From positions 1 through 64,000 of the forward strand of contig NZ_CP009228.1 in assembly GCF_000755145.1 (NCBI RefSeq): DNA of 64,000 nucleotides. Direction: 5' to 3'. How positions within the stretch are numbered: position 1 is the stretch's first letter; every line of letters begins with the position of its first letter. Source of the stretch: Treponema putidum (GTDB taxonomy: Bacteria > Spirochaetota > Spirochaetia > Treponematales > Treponemataceae). The notes under the pieces are model-generated. The model worked only from the letters and a program-made list of their open reading frames with translations. It was not told the DNA's origin and did not search any database. The position numbers and the translations under genes were made by a program. Positions 25,810-35,362 of the stretch are shown piece after piece.

Positions 25810-27039
25810 TTACTTTTTTGGCAAAAAGCCGCCTACAGGATATTGGAATATCCTAAGATCGAATTCGTGGACGGATGCAAAAAGATGGTCGAAAATATCG
25901 GCTTGAATCTTTTCATATTCTGCCCAGTTGGTAGTTGCAGCAAAAACATAAATCTCCAAAGGGACGCCTGTAGGTCCCGGTTCAAGCTGGCGCACCAAGA
26001 AGGTCAGGTCTTTTCTTAAAGTATCAAGGCTTTGAAGATAGCGCGTAACGTACATTCTAAAAGTGCCGATATTGGTAAGCCTTCTATCGTTTAAAGGATT
26101 CTCGGTATTGTTACCGTACTGAGCACTTATATCGGAGCTTTCGACTTCGGCAAAATAAGATTTTAAAAGGTCTATCTTCCCTACCCTGCGCCTCAGTTCT
26201 TCATCCATAAATTTTACGGAAGAAACGTCCAAAAAAATTGAGCGCTTGATACGCCTTCCTCCCGTTTCCTGCATTCCGCGCCAATTTTTAAAACCGCTTT
26301 GCAGCAGGTCGCTTGTCGGTAAAACCGAAATGGTTTTATCCCAGTTTTGAATTTTTATCGTATGCAGAGCGACCTCGGTAACATCCCCGTCGGCATCATA
26401 TTTAGGAACCGAAATCCAATCCCCGCGGCGCACCAAATCGTAGGAAGAAATCTGAAGGCTGGCCACAAAGGAAAGAATCGTCTCGCGGAATACTAAAAGA
26501 AGAACAGCCGTCATAGCCCCAATTCCGCTTAAAAGGGACCATGGGGATTTTCCGCTGATTGTTCCTGCGGCTATGATAAAACCCGCAATATAAACAATTA
26601 AGATAAAAACCTGAATATAGCTTCGGTAGGGCTTTCCTTTAAATCGGGGCTCATTTTCAGTATAGGCTGTAAGCCCGTCCAAAAAGCCGTGCAAAAGTCT
26701 TATTATTATCCATATCGAAATAAGGCTTGCAAGTTTTTGCATAAGCCCTGCTCCGAAACTTAATTTTAGAGACAAAAAATTAAAAGCAAAAATATATATA
26801 ATGAGCGACGCGCGTTCTACATGAATTTTATCAAAAATATAATCGTCCAGTTTGCTCTTTGTTTTGGCTGTAATGCGGGACAATATTTTTTTCCCCGTTC
26901 CCGACATTATTTTCTTTAACAATTTATGAAGAATAAAAGAAAGAATCAAAACGGCAATCAGCCAAAAAAGCTCTTCTCTAACGGAATATTCCGAAAGCCA
27001 GCTTTGTGCCTTCCCCAATAAATTTTGCATAAAATACAA
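25810..27039 (-). CDS. MscS-family mechanosensitive channel (YbdG-like)
   Basis: The 409 residues have about five N-terminal hydrophobic segments. The MscS pore and upper beta domain follow from about residue 185: V-F-R-E-T-I-L-S-F-V-A-S-L-Q-I-S, then R-R-G-D-W-I-S-V and V-T-E-V-A-L-H-T-I-K-I-Q-N-W-D. The long loop with N-W-R-G-M-Q-E-T-G-G-R-R-I-K-R-S and the C-terminal V-P-L-E-I-Y-V-F resemble the YbdG/MscM subgroup. It should open on membrane tension. It lies upstream of the FliL-like and sigma genes on the same strand, but the FliL-like gene seems to have its own promoter. Confidence 0.88.
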   Translation of the reverse strand: MYFMQNLLGKAQSWLSEYSVREELFWLIAVLILSFILHKLLKKIMSGTGKKILSRITAKTKSKLDDYIFDKIHVERASLIIYIFAFNFLSLKLSFGAGLMQKLASLISIWIIIRLLHGFLDGLTAYTENEPRFKGKPYRSYIQVFILIVYIAGFIIAAGTISGKSPWSLLSGIGAMTAVLLLVFRETILSFVASLQISSYDLVRRGDWISVPKYDADGDVTEVALHTIKIQNWDKTISVLPTSDLLQSGFKNWRGMQETGGRRIKRSIFLDVSSVKFMDEELRRRVGKIDLLKSYFAEVESSDISAQYGNNTENPLNDRRLTNIGTFRMYVTRYLQSLDTLRKDLTFLVRQLEPGPTGVPLEIYVFAATTNWAEYEKIQADIFDHLFASVHEFDLRIFQYPVGGFLPKK

Positions 27040-27129
27040 TACCTCTTAAAATTTTCTTATTAAATTCTAATTTTAATTAAAAGGGGTAAGTATGTAAAGA
27101 GCTCGCTTTTAACGCTTTTAACATTTCAC

Positions 27130-27158
27130 TTGACATTTTCGAGAAAATTTATTATAGT
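27130..27158 (+). promoter_or_regulatory. Sigma70 promoter of the lipoprotein gene at 27208
   Basis: TTGACA (27130-27135), a 17-bp spacer and TATAGT (27153-27158). Confidence 0.7.
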
Positions 27159-27207
27159 AATCCCACTAGTCTGTGTGAATTAAGCCTAAAATATGGAGAA
27201 AAAAGAA

Positions 27208-28659
27208 ATGAAAAATATAACTAAACTGATATTGTCGGCACTGCTGCTTTTAGTGCTGTCTATAACCGGCTGCCCGCAAACGGGTACGTCTTCCGGTGCG
27301 GAAAATCAGGGAACAAATCCCGCCGTTCCGCAAAATCCTGATGAATTGGTTGAAGCGGATGTGCTTACGGCATTCGGTTTACAGCGAGGAAAGATTACGG
27401 CTTCGGCTGCAGCGAAAAAGATTGAAAACAGTTCGCCGACAGGCGGAATTACGTTTACCGAAAAGACGGCAGTAAGCTACGACGACGAAGCGGGAACCTT
27501 TACCGTAAAAGTAAAAGGTACAAAAAATGGAAAAGAATTTGAAAAAGAAATAACGGTCAGCGGCTTTGTCAATCCCTATGCTGCTAATCCGGAAAGTGTG
27601 GATACGACCGACGACAAGGGCGAGTTAAACCTTGATGAAGGCATTGAGCACAACCATTCAATCGAAAAATATGCGGAAAAAGCAAACGCAGATATTAAAA
27701 ACTTTTTTAAAGCACCACTTACTTTTTCTCTTGTAAACGGAACTTCAGTAACACTCGGCGATTCTTCCGGTTATACATTGACTGCTACCCTTGAAAAAGA
27801 GGGGCTGGATAAAGTTAAAATCGTACCTGTATATACGGTAAAAAATCACAAAAAGACTGCTGACGGAACACCTACGGTAACGCCGGAAACAAAATATTCC
27901 GTATTCCCAGCGAAGTTTGAGGCTAATCTTACAAAGCCGTATTTTACCGAAAAAGATGTGTTTGCCTATGTTCTAAAGAAAACGCCTGATAGTGTTATAA
28001 AGGTTTACGCCGATGAATTTGCTTCGGCATTTTATGCGTTTACCAAATTAACGGAATTTGCTCCCGGCAATCTTTTTGATACTACTGCAATTGCTCTTTA
28101 TACTGCTCTGTATCAAACTAAAGATACCGATGAATACATGGCGCTTGATATTACCTGCGGCGTTGCAAATCCGAAAAACGGCGGTATTGATGCAGATGAC
28201 TATAAAGGCGAGCTTACGGTGCAATTTTGCATTGCAACAAATGAGATGTTGGCTGATCCCGGAAAAATTACGGCAAGTAGAGAGATAAAGAAAACCGGCT
28301 TTGCAAATATTCCCGATGATGCGGCGCTGGCAACACCGGAAACACATCTTTTCTTCAATCTTTTAAAGAAGCATTCGCTATCATCGACGGATGAAACTAA
28401 GTGGGAAAAAGAAGAGTTTAGCAAAGCATTGTTGCGTATAAATGAATCCGGTGCCGCTGTAATAGCCAATCCTTTTGGCGGCAGCAGCTCTCTTTTCAAC
28501 TTATTTGTAAACGGTTCCGATCCGAATCCTGCAGTTTATTTAGGCAGCGCCGGTGCGGCTTATGGAGGAGCTTCAAAAACCAGAAATAATAAGGTGATTT
28601 TTATTGAGCATATACAATTGGTAAAAAAGCAGAAAATAAATCTCTTGAGGTTCAGGTAA
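27208..28659 (+). CDS. Large putative lipoprotein, C-terminus altered by a possible frameshift
   Basis: The chosen ATG at 27208 follows GGAGAAAA. The signal ends in L-S-I-T-G-C (Cys22). The mature protein of about 460 residues is Thr/Lys-rich with beta-strand character and no recognised enzyme motif. Near the end the reading frame meets a run of six A (about 28622-28627). One more A would join it to an open frame that continues as K-A-E-N-K-S-L-E-V-Q-V-T-L-K-G and stops at 28715. As read, the tail is the odd Q-K-I-N-L-L-R-F-R. The gene precedes another large lipoprotein, about 120 bp away. Confidence 0.75.
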   Translation: MKNITKLILSALLLLVLSITGCPQTGTSSGAENQGTNPAVPQNPDELVEADVLTAFGLQRGKITASAAAKKIENSSPTGGITFTEKTAVSYDDEAGTFTVKVKGTKNGKEFEKEITVSGFVNPYAANPESVDTTDDKGELNLDEGIEHNHSIEKYAEKANADIKNFFKAPLTFSLVNGTSVTLGDSSGYTLTATLEKEGLDKVKIVPVYTVKNHKKTADGTPTVTPETKYSVFPAKFEANLTKPYFTEKDVFAYVLKKTPDSVIKVYADEFASAFYAFTKLTEFAPGNLFDTTAIALYTALYQTKDTDEYMALDITCGVANPKNGGIDADDYKGELTVQFCIATNEMLADPGKITASREIKKTGFANIPDDAALATPETHLFFNLLKKHSLSSTDETKWEKEEFSKALLRINESGAAVIANPFGGSSSLFNLFVNGSDPNPAVYLGSAGAAYGGASKTRNNKVIFIEHIQLVKKQKINLLRFR

Positions 28660-28779
28660 CGCTCAAAGGCTCTCGTACAGAACCGCTTAAAGTAATTGCT
28701 ACTCCGGATTATTGATACAATCCCCCTTGTCCGCACCAAGTCGGACTTTTATGTATAAATTATGGAGGTATGAAAAATT

Positions 28780-31128
28780 ATGAAAAAAATATTATTGATT
28801 ACAACGGCTGTTATAACACTTGCCGCATTTTTTGCAGGCTGTAAAAATCCTGTAGGAAGTAACTCCGTACCGTCTTCACCGCAGCAAGGCGGCGGAAGCG
28901 GCCGCGATTCAAATCCAGTAAAAATAACGATAACCGTTGCGGGGGATACAAACGCTGTTCCCAAAGCGGACGGTAATACTTTTCCAGTAACAGTCGGTAC
29001 AAAATGGGACGATATTAGAGTGCTGGCAGACAGTAAAATCGATTATACGCCAGGTTATGAAAACGTTGTATGGAAATTTAACGATGCTTCCGGTGCGGTT
29101 ATTTCTGCCGGTCATAGGTTTAATACGAATGTGACCGTCTATTCCGTATCGAAACGGCCGGAAAAACAGCCGGTCAAGGTAACGATTACCATTGCAGGAG
29201 ATCCGCAGGTTATTCATAAAGGTCAGAATTATACATTTAAAGTAGATAAAGGTGAAACATGGGCTCACATCAAAACTCGGGCAGCCGATACAATCGGATA
29301 TGCTGAAGGCTTTGAAAACGATACGTGGAAACTGACCGATGCTTCGGGTACGGAGATTTTACCTGACTATAAGTTTGAAGCAAACACAACCGTCTACACC
29401 GTATCGAAAAAGATAGCGGTAACGATAACCGTTCAAGGGGATACAAACGTTCTTTACAGAGTAGCGGGTGATGTATCTTTTCCGGCATATTACGGCGATA
29501 CGTGGAGTACACTTAAATCGCAAGCGGAAAGAAAAATCAAGTATAAACCCAATTATGAAAATAAAGACTGGAAACTTAATAGTTCTGCGGGTGAGGCTTT
29601 GATCGGCACTCATAAGTTTACCGCCAACACCGTTGTTTTTGCCGAACCCAAACGGAAAGATGTAAAGATTACCGTTACAGGCGACAGCCGTGTTACCGTA
29701 ACCCCTCCCGCTGCAATCAAAGTACCGAAAGGCACTAAGTTCAGTGCAATTAAGACCAAAATCGAAAGTAAGGTTTCATGTCCGGCCGACTTTATTATAA
29801 AACAGTGGAAAAAAGACAATGCAAGCGGCCGTGTCATACATGATCATACTCCTTTCGGAACGGATACGACACTGTATGCCGAAATAAAATCGGTGAATGT
29901 TACTATAACGATACAAGGCAGCGCCCATGTGCACATAGATACGGATAATAATATCATAAGACCGAACGGTGAAACATGGAAAAATATAAAAAACTTTGCA
30001 AAAAGCAAGGTAACATGCGATCCGGGCTATATCGTGTCTGCATGGAAAAAAGGCGGCACAAGCGGAATCCCCCTTGCCGACGTTGATGCGTTTGAAGAGG
30101 ATACTATCGTGTATGCAGCCGAGCAAGCTGTTACTGTTCCTGAAAGCGCAGCGGTAACACCTCCAGTAGGCGGCATTACGGGGCATGCCGTTTCATATGC
30201 CTTACCCGGTGCGGATGCTTCATGGAAAGGCGTCTTTGTTGACGGGCGTACGGTTAATTTAAATCCTTATAAAATAGGCAAGTATGAAGTAACGGTAGAA
30301 CTATGGAATGAAGTATATTACTGGGCAAAAGAGAACGGGTATTTGTTTGATTTTGAGCCGGATAGCGAAGATACTCCTACCGAAGACGATCAGCCGATGG
30401 CGAATATAAACTGGCGCGACTGTATAGCGTGGTGCAATGCGTATACCGAAATGTGTTTCGGAAGTAAGGATGAATGTGTGTACCTCAATGGCTCGGCATC
30501 GGGAGATGTAATAAAAGACGGAGCCGCCAATGGAGATAGTGCTTATTGCAATTTTTCAAAAAAAGGCTTCCGTTTACCGACCGAAGCCGAATGGGAATAC
30601 GCCGCCCGCTATCAGGGTGCCGACAGCACCAATGCCGAAAACTATGGCAACGGCATCTATCTGACAAAATTGGATTCCGCAAGCGGATCTGTAAAGCCTA
30701 TCGGTTTTCAGGGAATGACGCCGCCTACCGGGGAAACGTATGAAACCTTACGCGATGAAACCGCCCGTGTTGCGATTTTTAATAAATGGTGGGACGGTAC
30801 GGCAACAGCATTTGTAACGCAAACGCCGCCCGTAACCGATAGGGCAAATGTCGGAAGCAAAGCTGCAAATAAACTGGGGCTTTGCGACATGAGCGGCAAC
30901 GTTGCCGAGTGGTGCTGGGACTTGTATAAGGCAACCGTAACTTCAAGTACGGATGCCTATCCTGCAGGACCTTTCCCGAACTATGATACAAAACGGGTAG
31001 TACGCGGCGGCAATTGGTCTGAAAGTACCGGACAAGCTGTGTATGACTGCATGACCGGCAAACGCAAAATGAATTATTCCAGCCAAGCCGATCCCATCAG
31101 AGGCTTCCGCTTAGTCTGGAAAGAGTAG
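28780..31128 (+). CDS. Repeat-containing lipoprotein with formylglycine-generating-enzyme (FGE-sulfatase) domain
   Basis: The lipobox is F-F-A-G-C (Cys21). Five repeats of about 80 residues follow (from about residues 47, 132, 214, 295 and 374), each with V-x-I-T-V/I-x-G-D near the start, Y/D-x-x-W-K in the middle and D/N-T-x-V-Y/F at the end. Residues about 455-782 are an FGE/SUMF1 fold: I-G-K-Y-E-V-T-V-E-L-W-N, P-M-A-N-I-N-W-R-D-C-I-A-W-C-N-A, F-R-L-P-T-E-A-E-W-E-Y-A, C-D-M-S-G-N-V-A-E-W and R-V-V-R-G-G-N-W. In bacteria this fold is often a binding module rather than a true sulfatase activator. It is surface or periplasmic. GGAGG precedes the start. Confidence 0.88.
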   Translation: MKKILLITTAVITLAAFFAGCKNPVGSNSVPSSPQQGGGSGRDSNPVKITITVAGDTNAVPKADGNTFPVTVGTKWDDIRVLADSKIDYTPGYENVVWKFNDASGAVISAGHRFNTNVTVYSVSKRPEKQPVKVTITIAGDPQVIHKGQNYTFKVDKGETWAHIKTRAADTIGYAEGFENDTWKLTDASGTEILPDYKFEANTTVYTVSKKIAVTITVQGDTNVLYRVAGDVSFPAYYGDTWSTLKSQAERKIKYKPNYENKDWKLNSSAGEALIGTHKFTANTVVFAEPKRKDVKITVTGDSRVTVTPPAAIKVPKGTKFSAIKTKIESKVSCPADFIIKQWKKDNASGRVIHDHTPFGTDTTLYAEIKSVNVTITIQGSAHVHIDTDNNIIRPNGETWKNIKNFAKSKVTCDPGYIVSAWKKGGTSGIPLADVDAFEEDTIVYAAEQAVTVPESAAVTPPVGGITGHAVSYALPGADASWKGVFVDGRTVNLNPYKIGKYEVTVELWNEVYYWAKENGYLFDFEPDSEDTPTEDDQPMANINWRDCIAWCNAYTEMCFGSKDECVYLNGSASGDVIKDGAANGDSAYCNFSKKGFRLPTEAEWEYAARYQGADSTNAENYGNGIYLTKLDSASGSVKPIGFQGMTPPTGETYETLRDETARVAIFNKWWDGTATAFVTQTPPVTDRANVGSKAANKLGLCDMSGNVAEWCWDLYKATVTSSTDAYPAGPFPNYDTKRVVRGGNWSESTGQAVYDCMTGKRKMNYSSQADPIRGFRLVWKE
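28918..30120 (+). repeat. Five in-frame repeats of about 240 bp in the FGE lipoprotein
   Basis: Repeat starts are near 28918, 29173, 29419, 29662 and 29899. Spacing falls from 255 to 237 bp. The copies are clearly diverged, so this is an old domain array, not a recent expansion. Confidence 0.8.
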
Positions 31129-31140
31129 CGGACGCTTATT

Positions 31141-31186
31141 AAAAAAATGCCGATTAAACTGCTTCAGGTTTAATCGGCATTTTTTT
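31141..31186. terminator. Bidirectional intrinsic terminator
   Basis: A 19-bp perfect stem (31141-31159 and 31168-31186) with A-runs and T-runs at both ends. It serves the FGE lipoprotein (+) and the convergent chemoreceptor gene (-). Confidence 0.92.
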
Positions 31187-31196
31187 TAATCCGGTG

Positions 31197-33323
31197 TTAT
31201 TCTGTTTTGAATTTGCCTACTTCTACGACAAGCCCGTCAATACTTTGTTTATTTTTTACGGCAATTTCAAGAGATTCTTTTGTAGCTTCATTTATCAAAT
31301 CGACTTGTGATGAAATCCTATTCATATTTTCCCGCAAGGCTTCAGTTAAATTGCCGAGCCTGTCCGTTTCGGCTATAATTTTTTCGCTGCCTAACAGCAT
31401 TTCGCCTGAGCTTTGTTTTACTCCGCTTGTCATACCGCTGACATCCTTAATCATTCCCCAAATAGCCTTTCCGTTTTGCTCTTGTTCTTCCATAGCGTGG
31501 ACGACGCTTTCAATCGAATCGGTTACATCGGTTGAATACTTGGAAATAAAATTGAATTTTTCAACTGCGCTTGATGCGGAATTTGCAAGCATTTCGATTT
31601 CACCGGTTAAATCCTTAAGCGTTACTGAAATTTTCTTTCCCTGAGTGCTTGACTCTTCGGCGAGTTTTCTGATCTCGGAAGCAACTACGGCAAAACCTTT
31701 TCCGGTTTCACCGGCATGGGCTGCCTCTATTGCTGCATTCATCGCAAGCAAGTTTGTTTGGCTTGCAATATTTTGTATAACAGATCCGGTTTCAATCAAT
31801 CCGCCTGAAGCTTCTGAAATTCTTTGCGAGATTTCGTTTGCTTTTATCAGCGTTGCACGCCCGTCATCGGTAGCCGAAGAAAGATTCATAATCGCTTCGC
31901 GTGTTTCTTTTACACTTCCACCTACGCTGCCTATACTTAGCGTCATCTTGTCAAACGATGAAAAAGATTGCTCAACGATTGTTGCCTGCCGCACAATGCT
32001 TTCATTCAGCTCTTTTAAAGCCGTAATTATCCGGTTGATAGCGGTATCGGTTTCTGCAATACTTTTTTCCTGCTCGGTAAAGCTGGCTTGCAAACCGTCA
32101 ATACCGCCCGTAATTTCCGTAACGAATTCGCTTACCGAAATCATATTACTTTCAAGATCGGAACCTACTGCCTTCATTTCTTTGGAATCGGAGCCGACTT
32201 TTTGAATTGAGTTTTTCAATTTCAAAATAGTTTCGTTAAAATACGAAGACAAAACGCTCGTTTCATCGCCGCCGTCCGTAGGAAGTTTAATTGTCAAATC
32301 GCCTTCTCCCTGCGAAATATTTTTAAGAGCAAAAATTATCATGTTAATCGGTTTTACAATTCTATGTGCAACAAAAAAACCTACGGCAACGGCCATTATT
32401 AAACCGGCTAAAGCAATCACAATAAAAATACGTATTAAACTTAAAACGTTTTCCGAAATAAATTCCGATGAAGGAGCGGTAATCAGCAGCGTCCATCCGG
32501 AATAGCGCATAGGAGCCGCTGCCGAAATATACTGTACTCCGTCTATATTTGAAACATTAACCGACGTACTTTCGGAAGCGAGGGCATCTTTTAAAAAGGA
32601 GGTAAAGCCGCTTTTTTCATCTCCGGCGATTTCGGTAAAAATACTTTTATATAAAATTTCCGGCCTGCGGTTCCCTATTATAAGACCTTCGGGACTGATA
32701 AGATAGGCGGTACCCGTTTCGCCTATAATAATATCGCTTATTAAATTGGAAAGAGAATCGCTTAAAATATAAGAACTTATAACGCCCACTATTTTTCCTT
32801 GCAAGTCGCGCATCGGAATCGCCGCTATAGAAATATATTTATTTTCTTCGGCGGACATCTTAGGTTCCGTAATTACATATTTTCCTTTTAGTGCGGTTTT
32901 AAACCATTCGGTGCCGAGTACGTTTTCAACTTTATTATCGGTTCGGTATAAAAGACCGTCGGTACCGCTTATGCCGAAATGAATCCATCCGTACAATTTT
33001 TGCATTTGTATTTCGTTTTTAAAGAGGTTTATTTTTTCTTTATAGGAAATATCATCTTCCTGCATTGTAGGAGTATTTGAAAAAGCTTCAAGTTTTCCGA
33101 AAATGGAAGATGCCCGCTCATTTAAGATTTTTGAAGAACCGGAAACCAGTTCCCGTAAAAAATATTCGGTATTGCGCATTAAAAAATATGACGCAAGGTT
33201 TATCGAAACTATACACAAGACAGTTAAAATCGAAACTGAAAAAAGGGCAAAAGCCACTATCATTTTATTCTTTATAGAAAATAATTTTAGTTTTTTGTCT
33301 GTAGATAAGGTTTTATTTTTCAT
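31197..33323 (-). CDS. Methyl-accepting chemotaxis protein
   Basis: A membrane chemoreceptor of 708 residues. The first transmembrane helix is about residues 20-45. A periplasmic sensor of about 240 residues follows, with dCache features ([15 protein letters not shown] and [12 protein letters not shown]). The second helix is about 290-316, then HAMP and the coiled-coil signalling domain. The conserved hairpin tip is [22 protein letters not shown] precedes the ATG. It lies 24 bp downstream of a solute-binding lipoprotein gene on the same strand, which suggests that the binding protein may present ligand to the receptor. Confidence 0.93.
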   Translation of the reverse strand: MKNKTLSTDKKLKLFSIKNKMIVAFALFSVSILTVLCIVSINLASYFLMRNTEYFLRELVSGSSKILNERASSIFGKLEAFSNTPTMQEDDISYKEKINLFKNEIQMQKLYGWIHFGISGTDGLLYRTDNKVENVLGTEWFKTALKGKYVITEPKMSAEENKYISIAAIPMRDLQGKIVGVISSYILSDSLSNLISDIIIGETGTAYLISPEGLIIGNRRPEILYKSIFTEIAGDEKSGFTSFLKDALASESTSVNVSNIDGVQYISAAAPMRYSGWTLLITAPSSEFISENVLSLIRIFIVIALAGLIMAVAVGFFVAHRIVKPINMIIFALKNISQGEGDLTIKLPTDGGDETSVLSSYFNETILKLKNSIQKVGSDSKEMKAVGSDLESNMISVSEFVTEITGGIDGLQASFTEQEKSIAETDTAINRIITALKELNESIVRQATIVEQSFSSFDKMTLSIGSVGGSVKETREAIMNLSSATDDGRATLIKANEISQRISEASGGLIETGSVIQNIASQTNLLAMNAAIEAAHAGETGKGFAVVASEIRKLAEESSTQGKKISVTLKDLTGEIEMLANSASSAVEKFNFISKYSTDVTDSIESVVHAMEEQEQNGKAIWGMIKDVSGMTSGVKQSSGEMLLGSEKIIAETDRLGNLTEALRENMNRISSQVDLINEATKESLEIAVKNKQSIDGLVVEVGKFKTE

Positions 33324-33347
33324 TCTATCTCCATGATTAAATGTACT

Positions 33348-34667
33348 TTAGTTTTTCAATGTATTGTCGGAATTGCGTACAAAATTATTCAATACATCCT
33401 GAACATTTTTGCCTGAAGCGGCTTCTTTTAAGGCGGAGTTCCAATATCCCCGCATTTTTGAAAAACCGGTTATATTATTATAATATTGTCCGAAAAACCG
33501 TTGTAAAACGGAATTATAAAGTATTTCATCATCATTTATTTCAAGTTCTATTTTTGAGCTTGCAGGAAAACCTCCGGTAGCCGCAACCAAACGCGGTGCC
33601 CACACTTTATCGACAGCCACAAAATGTAAGAATTTTTTTGCGGCTTTTACTTTATCGGGATTTCCGTTTTTAAAAATACAGGCACCGCCTACAAGAAATT
33701 CCAAAGAAGGAGAGCCCGCATCATTCGGAAAAGGCATATAAATCGGCGTAAAATTTTTTCCCTTATAGCTGCGCTTTCCGTTATTCATTTTATCCAGTTG
33801 AGGTGAATACAAAATTGTGTGAGCCGCATCGGATTCTACAAACATTTTAATGGCATCGTTTGATGTCAGCTCCGCTCCGTCGGCAAGAAGGCCTTCTTTT
33901 ATAGCCGCCATTGTCCATTCAAGGTTTTTTACGGCATTCGGAGAATTATAAATATATTTTGAATAATCCCCGTTTAAAAGGTTTGCGTCCCCGTAAAGGT
34001 TTACCAAAAATGCACGGGTACCTTGGTCGCCGCCTTGAGTTTTATAATAAAAAACGCCGGGAGTTTTTCCGGCCGGCAGTTTTTCTTTCAATGCTTTAAG
34101 AAGTTTTTCATACTCGGCTACCGTCCAGCTTCGGTCGCGGCGTTTGTACGGCAGTAAATCTATAAGATTTAAATCTTCAAGCATTTCTTTATTAAACGCC
34201 ATCGAAAAAGGAACTTGGTGCATCGGATACATATATGTCCGCCTGTCTTTTCCTGCCGAAACAGCCAAAAGTCCCGTTGTTATATACGGTTTTTCGGTTG
34301 CAAGAACATCATCTAAAGGCTCAAGCAAATTATTATCAGCCCACACGATAATGCGGCCGGGTGCATCATAAATAATATCGGGAGGATTTCCCTCTGCGAT
34401 AGCTTTTTCAATTAAAGCAGGGCCTTCTGTAAAATCGATAAGAGTGAAATTTATTTTTATTGAAGGGTTTTCTTTTTGAAAAGCATCGATAAGGCTTTTT
34501 TCGAAGCCGCCGTCGGTACCCTTTTCCGAAGAAAAATTGGGAAATGACCAAAATTCAATTTCAGTCTCGGCACTTTTGGAATTTTTACCGGAACAGCCGA
34601 TAAAAATTAGCAGAATTAAAAGCAAAATTACCGTTTTTTTCAAACCGTAAAAAAAAGCGTTTTTCAT
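33348..34667 (-). CDS. ABC-type extracellular solute-binding lipoprotein (family 1)
   Basis: A 439-residue lipoprotein (lipobox F-I-G-C, Cys25) of the sugar-type binding protein family. Recognisable parts are I-E-F-W-S-F-P-N-F near the start, F-Q-K-E-N-P-S-I-K-I-N-F, G-N-P-P-D-I-I-Y and the C-terminal A-K-K-F-L-H-F-V-A. The ligand could be a sugar or polyol and cannot be told from sequence. No permease or ATPase genes are adjacent. The only partner is the chemoreceptor, so it may serve sensing rather than import. AAGGAA precedes the ATG. Confidence 0.85.
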   Translation of the reverse strand: MKNAFFYGLKKTVILLLILLIFIGCSGKNSKSAETEIEFWSFPNFSSEKGTDGGFEKSLIDAFQKENPSIKINFTLIDFTEGPALIEKAIAEGNPPDIIYDAPGRIIVWADNNLLEPLDDVLATEKPYITTGLLAVSAGKDRRTYMYPMHQVPFSMAFNKEMLEDLNLIDLLPYKRRDRSWTVAEYEKLLKALKEKLPAGKTPGVFYYKTQGGDQGTRAFLVNLYGDANLLNGDYSKYIYNSPNAVKNLEWTMAAIKEGLLADGAELTSNDAIKMFVESDAAHTILYSPQLDKMNNGKRSYKGKNFTPIYMPFPNDAGSPSLEFLVGGACIFKNGNPDKVKAAKKFLHFVAVDKVWAPRLVAATGGFPASSKIELEINDDEILYNSVLQRFFGQYYNNITGFSKMRGYWNSALKEAASGKNVQDVLNNFVRNSDNTLKN

Positions 34668-34782
34668 AAAAAATTTTTCCTTTGTTCATATCAAATCTTT
34701 ATCATTAAGAGGCTGGCATTTTCACGCACTTAGCAACCGGCATAGTAGAGAAATGCTATCCGCCATACATAAAGGGGATAAA

Positions 34783-34853
34783 GCGGATGATGGGAGTCGA
34801 ACCCACGTCACGAGCTTGGGAAGCTCGGGTAATAGCCGTTATACGACATCCGC
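34783..34853 (-). tRNA. tRNA-Gly (anticodon CCC)
   Basis: A 71-nt cloverleaf. The acceptor stem GCGGATG/CATCCGC is perfect, the anticodon stem CGAGC/GCTCG encloses TTCCCAA, and the T-arm contains TTCGACT. The 3' CCA is not encoded. Confidence 0.95.
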
Positions 34854-34865
34854 AATAACAAAACT

Positions 34866-34893
34866 ATTATAGTAAAAAAACAAAAAAAAGCAA
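34866..34893 (-). promoter_or_regulatory. Promoter of tRNA-Gly
   Basis: On the minus strand TTGCTT (34888-34893), a 16-bp spacer and TATAAT (34866-34871), about 13 bases before the tRNA 5' end. Confidence 0.5.
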
Positions 34894-34936
34894 GCGATTG
34901 TTATTGACAGCGATTCTTATTGACATCGATTGATAT
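34894..34936 (+). repeat. 16-bp tandem repeat upstream of the riboswitch
   Basis: Two 16-bp units GCGATTSTTATTGACA (34894-34909, 34910-34925) and a partial third. They lie between the divergent tRNA-Gly and riboswitch promoters and could be an operator array. The function is unknown. Confidence 0.7.
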
Positions 34937-34966
34937 GGGCCGGGAATACCGAAATATACAGGGGCC

Positions 34967-34995
34967 TTGCATTAAATATAAAAAAAGAATATACT
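34967..34995 (+). promoter_or_regulatory. Promoter of the cobalamin-controlled operon
   Basis: TTGCAT (34967-34972), a 17-bp spacer and TATACT (34990-34995), ending about 48 bases before the riboswitch. Confidence 0.65.
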
Positions 34996-35042
34996 CTGTC
35001 TCATTGGAAAATAGTTTCCTTAAAATTAAACAACCGAATTCG

Positions 35043-35198
35043 CATTAAGGTTCGGCGTAATTGCCGATTAAAAAGGAAATAGGTGAAAATCCTATGCAGT
35101 CCCGCTGCCGTAACTGAAGAGTTCTTTTCAATATGCCACTGATTTTTTGGGAAGGCGAAAAGAATGAAGACTCATAAGCCGGAAGACTTGCCTTAATG
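35043..35198 (+). ncRNA. Cobalamin (B12) riboswitch
   Basis: P1 arms CATTAAGG (35043-35050) and CCTTAATG (35191-35198) are complementary. Between them lie the conserved GGTGAAAATCC, CAGTCCCGC and the B12 box AAGCCGGAAGACTTGCC. The order and spacing match the AdoCbl riboswitch family, in which ligand binding normally reduces downstream expression. Confidence 0.9.
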
Positions 35199-35229
35199 AT
35201 TTTAGCTTTTGCTCCTTGCGAGAGACGGG

Positions 35230-35316
35230 GAGGATTGCAGATACTTATCGGCATTGTAATGTGCTTCATTGTATTTACAAATCCTCTTGCGGGTTTTTCC
35301 TGTGAGAGGATTTTTT
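35230..35316 (+). terminator. Riboswitch expression platform with intrinsic terminator
   Basis: AATCCTCT (35280-35287) pairs with AGAGGATT (35305-35312), followed by T residues. GAGGATT at 35230-35236 could pair instead with the left arm as an antiterminator. This predicts transcriptional attenuation when cobalamin is present. Confidence 0.7.
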
Positions 35317-35362
35317 GCATTAAAGCGGATATCGGTAACATTAATCAATTTTTGGAGGAGTT

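Noticed and set aside
35045-35341. Minus-strand open frame of 98 codons
   Set aside because: It is the complement of the cobalamin riboswitch and its terminator.
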